DNA of 64,000 nucleotides from Bacillus nitratireducens (GCF_001884135.1 NZ_MAOC01000084.1:100972-164971), one strand, 5' to 3'; shown: positions 43,659 to 52,333, numbered from the stretch's first letter. A program made the numbers and translations. The notes: generated by a model not told the origin, from the sequence alone.

Positions 43659-46520
43659 TTGAATAAATATCTTAAAATTGTTGCTGCGATGTTTTTAATG
43701 GTATTTACATTCGTATCAACATTACAACCCCTTGCGGTTCAAGCTGCTAGTCAACTAGCTGACGGTGAATATTCAATCGGTTTCAAGGTTCTTAAAGACA
43801 CATCAGATGAAGAATCCATGATGAATCAATACTCTGTAAGTCCAGGAACTTTAAAAGTAAAGAATGGGAAAAAGAAAGTATCCTTTACGTTAGAACATAG
43901 TTCATGGATTACAAAGTTTGAAACGGAAAAAAGTGGTCAGTTTGTTGCGACAAATGTAATTAATGAAGATAAAGAAAAAGATACAAGAGTCGTAGAATTT
44001 GAAGTGGACGATGTAGAGAAGGTATTAAATGCGAAAGTAAAAGTAGACATTGACTTTTTAAATTATCATCATGATTATGATGTTCGTATTGCATTTGATC
44101 AAAATAGTATTACACCGGTTCATGTAGAACAACCAAATGAAAAAGAGGACCCAGCTAATAAGCCAGATCCAAATGAAAATCCGGATCCGAGTCAGAAGCC
44201 CGACCAAAAGCCTGACCCAGATCAACAACCAAATTCTAACACAATTAAAGATGGAGAGTACAGCATTCCATTTAAAGTGTTAAAAGATCAAACAGATGAA
44301 GAATCTAAGATGAATACTTACATGGTAAATCCAGGAGTATTAAAAGTAGAAAATGGTAAGAAAAAAGCAATTGTAACACTAAAAAGTAGCTCATTAATTA
44401 AAAATTTCCAAACGGAAAAAGATGGTGCATTTATCGATGCAAAAGTAGTGAGTGAAGATAAAGAAAAAGATACAAGAGTAGTAGAGTTTGAAGTAAACGA
44501 TTTATCTAAAAAACTAAATACAAAAGTATTTATCGAAATGGCATCAAGAAACTATAAGCAAACACATGATGTGCAACTTTTATTTGAACAAGATAAACTT
44601 GAACAAATTAAAAACGAAGAGAAACCAGAAGTAGAAAAACCGGAAGTAGAGAAACCAGAAGTAGAGAAACCGGAAGTAGAGAAACCAGAAGTAGAGAAAC
44701 CGGAAGTAGAGAAACCAGAAGTAGAGAAACCGGAAGTAGAGAAACCAGAAGTAGAAAAGCCAGATGCTGACACAATGAAAGACGGCGAATACAGCATCAA
44801 TTTTAAAACATTAAAAGATCAAACAGATGAAATATCAATGATGAACACATATACAAAAAGTCCAGGTGTGTTAAAAGTAAAAGATGGTAAGAAGTATGTA
44901 TCATTTACGTTAACGAATAGCGCTTGGATTACAAAGTTTGAATTTGATAAAAATGGTTCGTTTGTTGATGCGAATGTATTAAGTGAAGATACGAAAGCTG
45001 ATACACGTGTAGTGGAAGTGGAAGTAGCAGATTTATCGAAAAAATTAAATGCAAAAGTAAAAGTAGATATCGATTCAATGAATTATCACCATTTCTATGA
45101 CATTCAATTTGCATTTGATAAAGGTAGCATTAAACCGTTAGACAACCAAGGTGGAAACGATAACCAAGGTGGAAACGATAACCAAGGCGGAAACAACAAC
45201 CAAGGCGGAAACGATAACCAAGGCGGAAACGATAACCAAGGCGGAAACGATAACCAAGGCGGAAACAACAACCAAGGTGGAAACGATAACCAAGGCGGAA
45301 ACAACAACCAAGGCGGAAACAACAACCAAGGCGGGAACAATAACCAAGGTAACAACACAACCATTGATCCAAAAGCCCTTAAAGATGGTGAATACAGCAT
45401 TGGCTTTAAAGTATTAAAAGATCAAACAGATGAAATATCAATGATGAATACATACACAAAAAGCCCAGGTGTATTGAAAGTAAAAGATGGTAAGAAATAT
45501 GTATCGTTTACATTAACAAATAGTACATGGATTACAAAGTTTGATTTTGAGAAGAATGGCTCGTTCGTTAATGCAAAAGTATTAAGTGAAAATAAAGAGC
45601 AAAATACAAGAGTAGTAGAAGTAGAAGTAAACGATTTATCTAAAAAATTAAATGCAAAAGTAAAAGTAGATATTGATTCAATGAATTATCACCATCTCTA
45701 CGATGTTCAATTTGTATTTGATCAAGATAGTATCAAAGCTTTAGGGAACCAAGGTGGAAATGATAACCAAGGCGGAAACGATAACCAAGGTGGAAACGAC
45801 AACCAGGGAGGAAACGATAACCAAGGTGAAAATGAAAACAAAGATGGAAATGATAAACCGAAAGTAATAGTAGATCCGAAAAATTTAGTAGATGGTCAAT
45901 ATGATATTACATTTAAAGTGTTAAAAGACAAAACAGAAGAACTTTCAAAGATGCATGACTACACTGTAAACCCAGCAAAATTAATCGTTAAAGATGGTAA
46001 AAAGTACATTGAGATGACGCTGAAAAATAGTGCATGGATTACGAAATTCCAAACGGAAAACAATGAGCTATTTGCTGATGCGAAAGTAGTAAGCGAAGAT
46101 AAAAATGCAAATACGCGAGTAGTGCAATTTGAAGTAGACGACTTATTTAAAAAATTAAACGCAAAAGTAAAGGTAGACATCGATGAGATGAACTACCACC
46201 ATTTCTACGATGTACAAATTCAATTTGATACAAACAATATTGGTGCGCTAGGAACGATTAAAGAGGATCCAAAAAAAGACCCGAAAAATGATCCGAACAA
46301 TCCAGTGATTACACCGAAAGTAGATAATGTAAAAAAAGTAGATAATCCTGATTTTAACCGAAATGCAGATGTTAAGAAGAAAAAAGAAGATCAAAAAAAT
46401 GATTCGAAAAAAGAGAAAAACTCAAAAACGGCAGATACAGCACAACTAGGTTTATACATGGTGCTATTGCTTGGGTCACTTGCTTTACTAGTTCGTAAAT
46501 ATAGAGCAGGAAGATTGTAA
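43659..46520 (+). CDS. isdX2: Five-NEAT-domain haem-scavenging protein, IsdX2-like
   Basis: 953 residues, TTG start behind AAAGGAGAGG. Signal peptide (about 1-30), then five NEAT domains starting near residues 34, 196, 372, 571 and 746 (each beginning like LADGEYSIGFKVLKD). Domains 1, 3, 4 and 5 keep the Y-x3-Y haem motif (NYHHxYD), but domain 2 has NYKQTHD and has probably lost haem binding. Linkers are repetitive: nine PEVEK units and two NQGGND tracts. The C-terminus has NSKTA, a hydrophobic stretch and RKYRAGRL, resembling a sortase signal. B. anthracis IsdX2 also has five NEAT domains and extracts haem from haemoglobin. No IsdX1-like gene is present. Confidence 0.9.
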   Translation: MNKYLKIVAAMFLMVFTFVSTLQPLAVQAASQLADGEYSIGFKVLKDTSDEESMMNQYSVSPGTLKVKNGKKKVSFTLEHSSWITKFETEKSGQFVATNVINEDKEKDTRVVEFEVDDVEKVLNAKVKVDIDFLNYHHDYDVRIAFDQNSITPVHVEQPNEKEDPANKPDPNENPDPSQKPDQKPDPDQQPNSNTIKDGEYSIPFKVLKDQTDEESKMNTYMVNPGVLKVENGKKKAIVTLKSSSLIKNFQTEKDGAFIDAKVVSEDKEKDTRVVEFEVNDLSKKLNTKVFIEMASRNYKQTHDVQLLFEQDKLEQIKNEEKPEVEKPEVEKPEVEKPEVEKPEVEKPEVEKPEVEKPEVEKPEVEKPDADTMKDGEYSINFKTLKDQTDEISMMNTYTKSPGVLKVKDGKKYVSFTLTNSAWITKFEFDKNGSFVDANVLSEDTKADTRVVEVEVADLSKKLNAKVKVDIDSMNYHHFYDIQFAFDKGSIKPLDNQGGNDNQGGNDNQGGNNNQGGNDNQGGNDNQGGNDNQGGNNNQGGNDNQGGNNNQGGNNNQGGNNNQGNNTTIDPKALKDGEYSIGFKVLKDQTDEISMMNTYTKSPGVLKVKDGKKYVSFTLTNSTWITKFDFEKNGSFVNAKVLSENKEQNTRVVEVEVNDLSKKLNAKVKVDIDSMNYHHLYDVQFVFDQDSIKALGNQGGNDNQGGNDNQGGNDNQGGNDNQGENENKDGNDKPKVIVDPKNLVDGQYDITFKVLKDKTEELSKMHDYTVNPAKLIVKDGKKYIEMTLKNSAWITKFQTENNELFADAKVVSEDKNANTRVVQFEVDDLFKKLNAKVKVDIDEMNYHHFYDVQIQFDTNNIGALGTIKEDPKKDPKNDPNNPVITPKVDNVKKVDNPDFNRNADVKKKKEDQKNDSKKEKNSKTADTAQLGLYMVLLLGSLALLVRKYRAGRL
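44625..44759 (+). repeat. Nine 15-base PEVEK-coding repeats
   Basis: Exactly nine units encode Pro-Glu-Val-Glu-Lys. The proline codon alternates CCA/CCG, giving a 30-base higher-order period that points to expansion by two-unit steps. It lies in the linker between NEAT domains 2 and 3. Confidence 0.95.
45144..45341 (+). repeat. Eleven 18-base NQGGN(D/N) repeats
   Basis: Units of 18 bases (AACCAAGGNGGAAACGAT type, with GAT and AAC variants) encode Asn-Gln-Gly-Gly-Asn-Asp/Asn between NEAT domains 3 and 4. A broken twelfth unit follows. Confidence 0.95.
45747..45818 (+). repeat. Four further NQGGND repeats
   Basis: Same 18-base unit as the longer tract, four copies, between NEAT domains 4 and 5, followed by a degenerate NQGENENKDGND segment. 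Confidence 0.92.
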
Positions 46521-46527
46521 TTTTTGG

Positions 46528-46559
46528 AGTCTTGATGCATGTTCGCATGCATCAAGACT
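46528..46559 (+). promoter_or_regulatory. Perfect UUCG-loop hairpin between isdX2 and isdE
   Basis: AGTCTTGATGCATG (46528-46541) pairs perfectly with CATGCATCAAGACT (46546-46559) around TTCG. Only TTGTTT follows, so it is a poor terminator. It may stabilise the upstream mRNA end or reduce readthrough to the transport genes. Confidence 0.7.
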
Positions 46560-46589
46560 TGTTTCATATTGTTTGGAAAGGAGTGGTGA

Positions 46590-47471
46590 TTGAGAGTGAA
46601 GAAAATTGCTAGTGTACTAATGGCTATCATTCTATTAGTGAGTATAGCTGGATGCTCGGCGCCCAAAAAAGAAGAAGCAAAACAGGTAAAGAGTAAGAGT
46701 AAAGAGAGAATTGTTGCAACGACAGTTGCTGTTACTGAAATTATGGATGCGTTAGAAGTAGATTTAGTTGGTGTTCCAACAAGTACGAAAGATTTACCAA
46801 AGAGATATAAAGGTTTACCTGAAGTCGGGAATCCGATGAGTCCTGATATGGAAAAGGTAAAATCATTAAAGCCGTCAGAAGTATTATCCGTGACAACACT
46901 TGAATATGAATTAAAGCCAGTTTTTGATGGTGTGGGCACGAAAGCAAACTTTTTAGATTTAACAAGCTTGAAAAATATGCAAAATTCCATTAGCGATTTA
47001 GGTAAGCAATATGGACGTGAAAAGCAGGCTGAAGCAGTTGTAACGAAGTTAGATAACAAGGTTGCAGAAATTAAAAAAGCAGTAAAGGGAAAGAAAGAAC
47101 CGACAGTGCTTATTTTATTAGGTGTACCAGGGAGTTATTTAGTAGCAACAGAGCATTCTTATATTGGAGATTTAGTGAAACAACTAGGTGGTAAAAATAT
47201 TGTGCAAGGTGAACAAGTAGAGTATTTAGCTTCTAATACAGAGTATTTAAAAAAAGCTGATCCAGATATTATTTTACGAGCAGCTCATGGTATGCCTGAT
47301 GAAGTTGTGAAAATGTTTGATAAAGAATTTAAAACAAATGATATTTGGAAACATTTCGCTGCAGTTAAAAATAGCCGTGTTTACGATTTAGAAGAGCGCT
47401 TATTTGGGACGACAGGTAATTTAGCAGCAATTGAAGCGTTAGATGAATTGAAAAAAATGATGTATCCGTGA
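46590..47471 (+). CDS. isdE: Haem ABC transporter substrate-binding lipoprotein IsdE
   Basis: 293 residues, TTG start 6 bases behind GGAG; a GTG two codons later is the alternative. Lipoprotein signal with lipobox SIAGCS. Class III metal/haem-binding fold: TTVAVTEIMDALEVD at the start of lobe 1 and EYLASNTEYLKKADPDII in lobe 2. The methionine in GNPMSPD and histidine in RAAHGMPDE correspond to the Met/His haem ligands of S. aureus IsdE. It receives haem from IsdC and delivers it to the IsdF permease encoded next. Confidence 0.93.
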   Translation: MRVKKIASVLMAIILLVSIAGCSAPKKEEAKQVKSKSKERIVATTVAVTEIMDALEVDLVGVPTSTKDLPKRYKGLPEVGNPMSPDMEKVKSLKPSEVLSVTTLEYELKPVFDGVGTKANFLDLTSLKNMQNSISDLGKQYGREKQAEAVVTKLDNKVAEIKKAVKGKKEPTVLILLGVPGSYLVATEHSYIGDLVKQLGGKNIVQGEQVEYLASNTEYLKKADPDIILRAAHGMPDEVVKMFDKEFKTNDIWKHFAAVKNSRVYDLEERLFGTTGNLAAIEALDELKKMMYP

Positions 47472-47498
47472 TGCATTTTAATATAAAGGAAGAGTGGA

Positions 47499-48482
47499 AT
47501 GAATAAAAAAACTTGGAGTTTCCTCATTGTTACTGCATTGCTTATTGTTATGACATCATTGTCAGCGATGAAAGGGAGTTTAGAAATAGGTATTGTTGAG
47601 CTTGTGCAAGGGATATTTACAGGGGGGAATGAAGATGTTGAAGTGATTAAAGATTTACGTTTCCCACGTATTATTATTGCACTATTTACTGGAGCAGCTC
47701 TGGCCGTTTCAGGTGTGCTTTTTCAAGCTGTTATGAAAAATCCACTTGCTGATGCTGGGGTAATCGGGATATCTTCTGGAGCAAGTTTTATGACACTTGT
47801 TATTATTACGCTATTCCCGCAATTCTTTTTCTGGACACCAGTATTCGCCTTTTTAGGTGGTGCGTTTGCATGTTATCTCGTTTATGCATTTTCATGGAAG
47901 TCAGGGTTAAGTCCGCTTCGCATTATTTTAGTTGGTATAGCTATTAATGCAATGTTCACTGGATTAAATGAATCGTTCATTACGATTTGCGGATACTTCA
48001 TTAAGAGTATTAAGCAAACGACGACTTCTAACATAACGATGAAGACGTGGGGCGATGTAGAAATAATGGTTACATATGGAACAATTGGTCTTATTCTTGC
48101 TCTGTTTGTAGGAGCTTGGTGTAACTTATTATCGCTACAAGATAAGACTGCGAAAAACTTAGGTTTGCACGTGACGAGAGTTCGTCTTATTATTTCTGCT
48201 ATTGCAGTACTTTTAGCAGCAGTATCAACAGCAATTGCAGGTGTTATTGCTTTCGTAGGATTACTCGTTCCGCACATTTCAAGACAACTAGTCGGTTCGG
48301 ATCATAAAGTATTAATTCCATTTTCTGCTCTTGCAGGAGCGTTATTAATTTTGACGGCGGATACGATTGGAAGGTTAATTGTGCCACCTAACGAAATTCC
48401 AGCAGCGACGATTATGGCAGTGATTGGTGGCCCATTCTTAATATTCTTGCTTAGAAAGAGTGATAAAGTTCATGGAAATTAA
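47499..48482 (+). CDS. isdF: Haem ABC transporter permease IsdF
   Basis: 327-residue FecCD/BtuC-type permease with about nine helices. Family motifs include LRFPRIIIALFTGAALAVSG, NPLADAGVIGISSGA and GVIAFVGLLVPHISRQLVG, the last being the ATPase-contact region. It follows isdE after 27 bases and overlaps the ATPase gene by 11 bases, so translation is probably coupled. Imports haem across the membrane. Confidence 0.94.
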   Translation: MNKKTWSFLIVTALLIVMTSLSAMKGSLEIGIVELVQGIFTGGNEDVEVIKDLRFPRIIIALFTGAALAVSGVLFQAVMKNPLADAGVIGISSGASFMTLVIITLFPQFFFWTPVFAFLGGAFACYLVYAFSWKSGLSPLRIILVGIAINAMFTGLNESFITICGYFIKSIKQTTTSNITMKTWGDVEIMVTYGTIGLILALFVGAWCNLLSLQDKTAKNLGLHVTRVRLIISAIAVLLAAVSTAIAGVIAFVGLLVPHISRQLVGSDHKVLIPFSALAGALLILTADTIGRLIVPPNEIPAATIMAVIGGPFLIFLLRKSDKVHGN

Positions 48483-49242
48483 AAATGTAACCTTTTCGTA
48501 TGATAATGTAACGGATCGATTAAAGTCGGTTAGTAGTGAAATAGAAATTGGTAAAATTACAACAATTATTGGTCCAAACGGTTGCGGGAAATCGACATTA
48601 CTTGGCGTGATGTCAAGAAATCACGACCCTCGTAGCGGAGAGATAATACTCGATGGGAAGGCGATAAGTCAATATAAACCGAAAGAGTTTGCTAGAAAGT
48701 TAGCCGTTGTCCATCAACAAAATGAAGCACCGGCAGACATGACGGTAGAGAAATTAACAAGTTATGGTCGTATGCCTCATAAAAATATTTTTTCCTCGCA
48801 AACTGATGAAGATAGAGAAGCAATCGAAAGGGCTTTAGCATGTACGAATTTGCTAAGTAAACGTGATAAAGAGATTCACGCTTTATCTGGTGGAGAAAGA
48901 CAACGAGTTTGGATTGCCATGACGTTAGCTCAGAAAACACCAATGCTCTTTTTAGATGAACCGACAACCTATTTAGATATTTATTATCAACTTGAAATAT
49001 TAGAGCTAGTAAAAGAGCTAAATGAAGTACATGGATTGACGATTGTTATGGTATTACATGATATCAATCAGGCGATTCGCTATAGTGATCATATCATCGT
49101 TATGAAAGACGGCGAAATTGTTACGAAAGGTAAGCCAAATGATGTTGTGACAGAAAGTATGATAAAGACGATATACGGTGTAGATGTCGTTGTAAAGCAA
49201 GATGAAGATACAGGGTTGTATATGGTCCCAATGGGTATTTAA
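48472..49242 (+). CDS. Haem ABC transporter ATPase
   Basis: 256-residue FhuC/BtuD-type ATPase energising IsdEF. Walker A GPNGCGKST (about 36-44), Q-loop VVHQQNEAP, signature LSGGERQRVWIAM, Walker B MLFLDEPT and H-loop VLHDINQA are all intact. ATG at 48472 overlaps the end of isdF; an upstream in-frame GTG at 48460 is less likely. In many NEAT loci no dedicated ATPase is present, so this locus is self-sufficient. Confidence 0.93.
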   Translation: MEIKNVTFSYDNVTDRLKSVSSEIEIGKITTIIGPNGCGKSTLLGVMSRNHDPRSGEIILDGKAISQYKPKEFARKLAVVHQQNEAPADMTVEKLTSYGRMPHKNIFSSQTDEDREAIERALACTNLLSKRDKEIHALSGGERQRVWIAMTLAQKTPMLFLDEPTTYLDIYYQLEILELVKELNEVHGLTIVMVLHDINQAIRYSDHIIVMKDGEIVTKGKPNDVVTESMIKTIYGVDVVVKQDEDTGLYMVPMGI

Positions 49243-49273
49243 ATATACGAACAATCCGTTTTGAGGTGATAAT

Positions 49274-50038
49274 TTGAGTAGTAAAAAAGAACGGAAGAAG
49301 AATTCTTTTTTTCAACGAATACTTACAGTTGTTTTTTTAGGTACCTTTTTCTATTCAGTATATGAATTAGGTGATATTTTCATGGATTACTATGAAAATC
49401 GTAAAGTAATGGCCGAAGCACAAAACATTTATGAAAAGAGTCCGATGGAAGAGCAATCACAAGATGGGGAAGTACGTAAACAGTTCAAAGCTCTGCAGCA
49501 AATTAACCAAGAAATAGTTGGATGGATTACAATGGACGATACACAAATTAATTATCCAATCGTTCAGGCGAAAGACAATGATTACTATTTATTTCGTAAT
49601 TATAAAGGTGAAGATATGAGAGCAGGCAGCATTTTTATGGACTATCGTAATGATGTGAAATCTCAAAATCAAAATACTATTTTATATGGTCACCGTATGA
49701 AAGATGGTTCTATGTTTGGAAGTTTAAAGAAAATGTTAGATGAAGAGTTCTTCATGTCGCATCGTAAATTATATTACGATACATTATTTGAAGGATATGA
49801 TCTTGAAGTGTTCTCGGTGTATACAACAACAACTGATTTTTATTACATTGAAACGGATTTTAGCAACGATACGGAATACACATCATTTTTGGAGAAAATT
49901 CAAGAAAAATCGCTGTACAAAACGGATACAAAATTGACAGCAAGTGATCAAATCGTAACACTTTCGACGTGTGACTATGCACTTGATCCGGAAGCGGGAA
50001 GGTTAGTCGTGCATGCGAAACTAGTAAAGAGACAGTAA
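49274..50038 (+). CDS. srtB: Sortase B
   Basis: 254-residue class B sortase anchoring NPKT-type proteins such as IsdC to peptidoglycan. TTG start behind GAGGTGAT. N-terminal membrane anchor (about 10-32). Catalytic His in LYGHRMKDG, Cys233 in TLSTCDY and Arg in AGRLVVHA are intact; Cys233 has the same number as in B. anthracis SrtB. Last gene of the operon, ending in a strong hairpin. Confidence 0.95.
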   Translation: MSSKKERKKNSFFQRILTVVFLGTFFYSVYELGDIFMDYYENRKVMAEAQNIYEKSPMEEQSQDGEVRKQFKALQQINQEIVGWITMDDTQINYPIVQAKDNDYYLFRNYKGEDMRAGSIFMDYRNDVKSQNQNTILYGHRMKDGSMFGSLKKMLDEEFFMSHRKLYYDTLFEGYDLEVFSVYTTTTDFYYIETDFSNDTEYTSFLEKIQEKSLYKTDTKLTASDQIVTLSTCDYALDPEAGRLVVHAKLVKRQ

Positions 50039-50040
50039 AA

Positions 50041-50088
50041 AAAGTATAGAATATGAGAAGTGGTAACGCTTCTCATATTCTATACTTT
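50041..50088. terminator. Bidirectional terminator between srtB and isdG
   Basis: Perfect 20-base arms at 50041-50060 and 50069-50088 around TGGTAACG. A and T tails lie on both sides, so it serves the two convergent genes. Confidence 0.93.
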
Positions 50089-50103
50089 AAAAAAGAAATA
50101 TGT

Positions 50104-50427
50104 TTACTGTGCTGCAGCCATTGGCATACGTACAACTTCAACATTGTAGTAAGTGATTTTATTATCAAGAATATATTCTGGCATTCCGCCTTGATGTGAG
50201 TGAGCATCTTTAAATGCTGAGCTCTTCGTCCAACCCTGGAAATCTTCTTTTGCATTCCAGCGTGTGCTAATTGTTACTTCATCATAATCAACTGTATTTT
50301 GCGTTAAAAGAACTTCTAATCCTAAAAAGCCTGGCATCGTTTCGACTTGACCTACTTTATTAAAACGCTCAATTAATTTATGTCCATTGCCCTTTGTAAT
50401 TTTAGCTGTGTTTGTAACAATAATCAT
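50104..50427 (-). CDS. isdG: Haem-degrading monooxygenase IsdG
   Basis: 107-residue dimeric alpha-beta barrel enzyme that opens the haem ring in the cytoplasm to free iron. Asn6, Trp66 and His76 match the catalytic Asn7, Trp67 and His77 of S. aureus IsdG (NTAK, GWTKS and DAHSH contexts). It is on the minus strand, convergent with the isd operon, but has its own Fur box, so both respond to iron. Confidence 0.95.
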   Translation of the reverse strand: MIIVTNTAKITKGNGHKLIERFNKVGQVETMPGFLGLEVLLTQNTVDYDEVTISTRWNAKEDFQGWTKSSAFKDAHSHQGGMPEYILDNKITYYNVEVVRMPMAAAQ

Positions 50428-50482
50428 GTTTTATTCCTCCTATAAATGTAGCCTTTATTTTCGAGAACTCATATACATTAAA

Positions 50483-50503
50483 TGATAATGAAAATCATTA
50501 TCA
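50483..50503. promoter_or_regulatory. Fur box upstream of isdG
   Basis: TGATAATGA (50483-50491) and TCATTATCA (50495-50503) are perfect inverted arms around AAA, the classical 19-base Fur box core, 56-76 bases upstream of the isdG start. Confidence 0.92.
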
Positions 50504-50645
50504 TTGTCAATGGTAAATGTGAAATAAATAAGTTTTTTTATTATTTTGGACAGTAAGATTCCCGTTTCAAAATGTAGTAAATATGTGGCGGTTAAGGGAG
50601 AGAATGAGCTAGTTGTACTAGCAAAGCAATAATATGGTATAGTGA

Positions 50646-50675
50646 AACGAGGCTGTTTTTTAGCCTTGTTTTTTT
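50646..50675 (+). terminator. Orphan terminator upstream of rlmI
   Basis: AACGAGGCT (50646-50654) pairs with AGCCTTGTT (50662-50670), with T after it. No gene ends before it on the + strand; a possible -10 (TATAGT) lies just upstream. It could end a short RNA or attenuate rlmI. Confidence 0.6.
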
Positions 50676-50725
50676 ATATGCTTCCTACTAATTAGAAAGC
50701 ATTCAAATGGAAAGGAAGACATTAC

Positions 50726-51925
50726 ATGCGATCTGAAGTAACTATAAAAATAAAACCGAAATTTATAAAAGAAATTAAAAGTGGATATCCACTTATTTTA
50801 AAAGATGCTATTCAAAATTTAAATGATGTACGTGAAGAAGGGACAATCATCAAAGTAGTAGATGAGAAGAACCAATTCATCGGAAAAGGCTATTATGGAA
50901 GACAAAATAAAGGATATGGATGGATTTTAACAAGAAAAGAGAAAGAGCAAATTAATCAACCTTTCTTTGAAAGTAAAATCAAATCTGCTTTACATAAACG
51001 AAAACATTTTTATAAATCAAATGATACAACAGCTTTTCGTGTCCTAAATGGTGAAGGTGATGGCCTTGGTGGTTTAATCATCGATTATTATGACGGTTAT
51101 TACGTAATAAGTTGGTATAGTGAAGGGATTTATACTTTCCGCGATGAAATCGTAGAAGCACTTCAAAAAGTAGCGAACTTTAAAGGCATCTATGAGAAAA
51201 AGCGTTTTGATACGAAAGGTAAATACATTGAAGATGATGATTTTGTAGCAGGAGAGCGCGGTGAGTTCCCACTTATCGTAAAAGAAAACGGTGTAAACTT
51301 TGCTGTATATTTAAATGACGGGGCGATGGTTGGTGTATTTTTAGATCAGCGTAACGTTCGAAAACAAATTCGTGATAAATATGCACAAGGAAGAACGGTT
51401 TTAAATATGTTCTCTTATACAGGAGCGTTCTCTGTATTTGCAGCACTTGGCGGCGCAAGTAAAACAACAAGTGTTGACCTTGCCAATCGTAGTTTAAGTA
51501 AAACGATTGAGCAGTTCAGTGTAAATGAAATTGATTACGAAGCACAAGACATTATTGTAGAAGATGTATTTCTATATTTCAAATATGCAGCTAAGAAAAA
51601 GATGAAATTTGATATGGTGGTACTTGATCCTCCAAGTTTTGCACGCTCTAAAAAATATACATTTAGCGCAGCGAAAGACTATAAAAACTTATTAAAAGAA
51701 ACAATCGCGATTACAGAAAATAACGGTATTATCGTTGCTTCTACAAATTGTAGCGCGTTCGATATGAAAAAGTTTAAAGGTTTTATCGATACAGCATTTA
51801 AAGAAATGAATGGCAAATATAAAATATTAGAAGAACATTCTTTACCAGAAGATTTCCGTACAATTGATCAGTTTAAAGAGGGAGACTATTTAAAAGTAGT
51901 TTTCATCGAGAAAATTAAAGGTTAA
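50726..51925 (+). CDS. 23S rRNA (cytosine) methyltransferase RlmI family
   Basis: 399-residue class I SAM-dependent methyltransferase. N-terminal PUA RNA-binding domain (about 1-75), an EEHEE-type central domain (FRVLNGEGDGLGGLIIDYYDG), then the Rossmann domain: LNMFSYTGAFSVFAALGGA (SAM site), VVLDPPSFARSK (catalytic loop) and ASTNCSAFDM. RlmI of E. coli makes m5C1962 in 23S rRNA; the family is clear, the exact site inferred. Terminator follows. Confidence 0.9.
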   Translation: MRSEVTIKIKPKFIKEIKSGYPLILKDAIQNLNDVREEGTIIKVVDEKNQFIGKGYYGRQNKGYGWILTRKEKEQINQPFFESKIKSALHKRKHFYKSNDTTAFRVLNGEGDGLGGLIIDYYDGYYVISWYSEGIYTFRDEIVEALQKVANFKGIYEKKRFDTKGKYIEDDDFVAGERGEFPLIVKENGVNFAVYLNDGAMVGVFLDQRNVRKQIRDKYAQGRTVLNMFSYTGAFSVFAALGGASKTTSVDLANRSLSKTIEQFSVNEIDYEAQDIIVEDVFLYFKYAAKKKMKFDMVVLDPPSFARSKKYTFSAAKDYKNLLKETIAITENNGIIVASTNCSAFDMKKFKGFIDTAFKEMNGKYKILEEHSLPEDFRTIDQFKEGDYLKVVFIEKIKG

Positions 51926-51931
51926 TAAAGA

Positions 51932-51966
51932 AAAAGGAGCTCAAGTTTAAATGAGCTCCTTTTCTT
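51932..51966. terminator. Bidirectional terminator rlmI/ywbE
   Basis: AAAAGGAGCTCA (51932-51943) pairs with TGAGCTCCTTTT (51952-51963). Shared by convergent genes. Confidence 0.9.
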
Positions 51967-52159
51967 ATTGAACGATATTTTGCACTCTGCCAACTTGCCC
52001 ATCCTGCAATCGTACTTTAATACCGTGCGGATGAGAGGGGGAGTTAGTTAGAATATCTTTTACAATTCCTCTTGTTAGCTTGCCTGTACGTTGATCTTGT
52101 TTTAATACAATATCAACTTCAAGACCTGATGAAATGTTAGATCGTTTTTGTCCGTTCAT
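51965..52159 (-). CDS. ywbE: YwbE family protein
   Basis: 64-residue protein of the YwbE/DUF2196 family: NISSGLEVDIVLKQDQRTG, TRGIVKDILTNS and HPHGIKVRLQDGQVGRVQNI. A small beta-barrel-like, probably nucleic-acid-related protein of unknown function. Its ATG begins immediately after the TAA of the upstream 57-codon gene, so translation is probably coupled. Confidence 0.88.
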   Translation of the reverse strand: MNGQKRSNISSGLEVDIVLKQDQRTGKLTRGIVKDILTNSPSHPHGIKVRLQDGQVGRVQNIVQ

Positions 52160-52333
52160 TTACACACCTGTACGTCTACGTTGGTTGTTTGTTTTCTTCG
52201 TTTGTTGGTTTTGTAATTTTTTTGTTGCTTGGCTTTGATTTGTATTATTTGAACCATTTCCATTTCCTTGCTTTTTCTTTGCAAGTTGTTCGCGCATTAA
52301 ATCAGCTAAGCTTACTTTTTTGTTTTCTGACAT
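52160..52333 (-). CDS. 57-residue basic, Asn/Gln/Lys-rich protein
   Basis: Frame MSENKKVSLADLMREQLAKKK to RRRTGV behind AAGGAG. After a short helix the sequence is low-complexity (NGNGSNN, NQSQ) and strongly basic, ending NQRRRTGV. It overlaps nothing, abuts ywbE directly (TAAATG) and must be its operon partner. Function unknown; an RNA- or ribosome-related role would fit its charge but is speculative. Confidence 0.75.
   Translation of the reverse strand: MSENKKVSLADLMREQLAKKKQGNGNGSNNTNQSQATKKLQNQQTKKTNNQRRRTGV

Noticed and set aside
44625-44759. PEVEK repeats as a possible relation to the elastic segment of muscle titin, or as a CRISPR-like array
   Set aside because: The unit is only 15 bases, contiguous and without spacers, inside a coding linker. 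Similarity to titin is compositional coincidence.
45104-45417. Several overlapping open frames on both strands across the NQGGND tract
   Set aside because: They arise because an 18-base repeat has no stops in most frames. Ribosome sites are absent and the NEAT protein frame explains the region.
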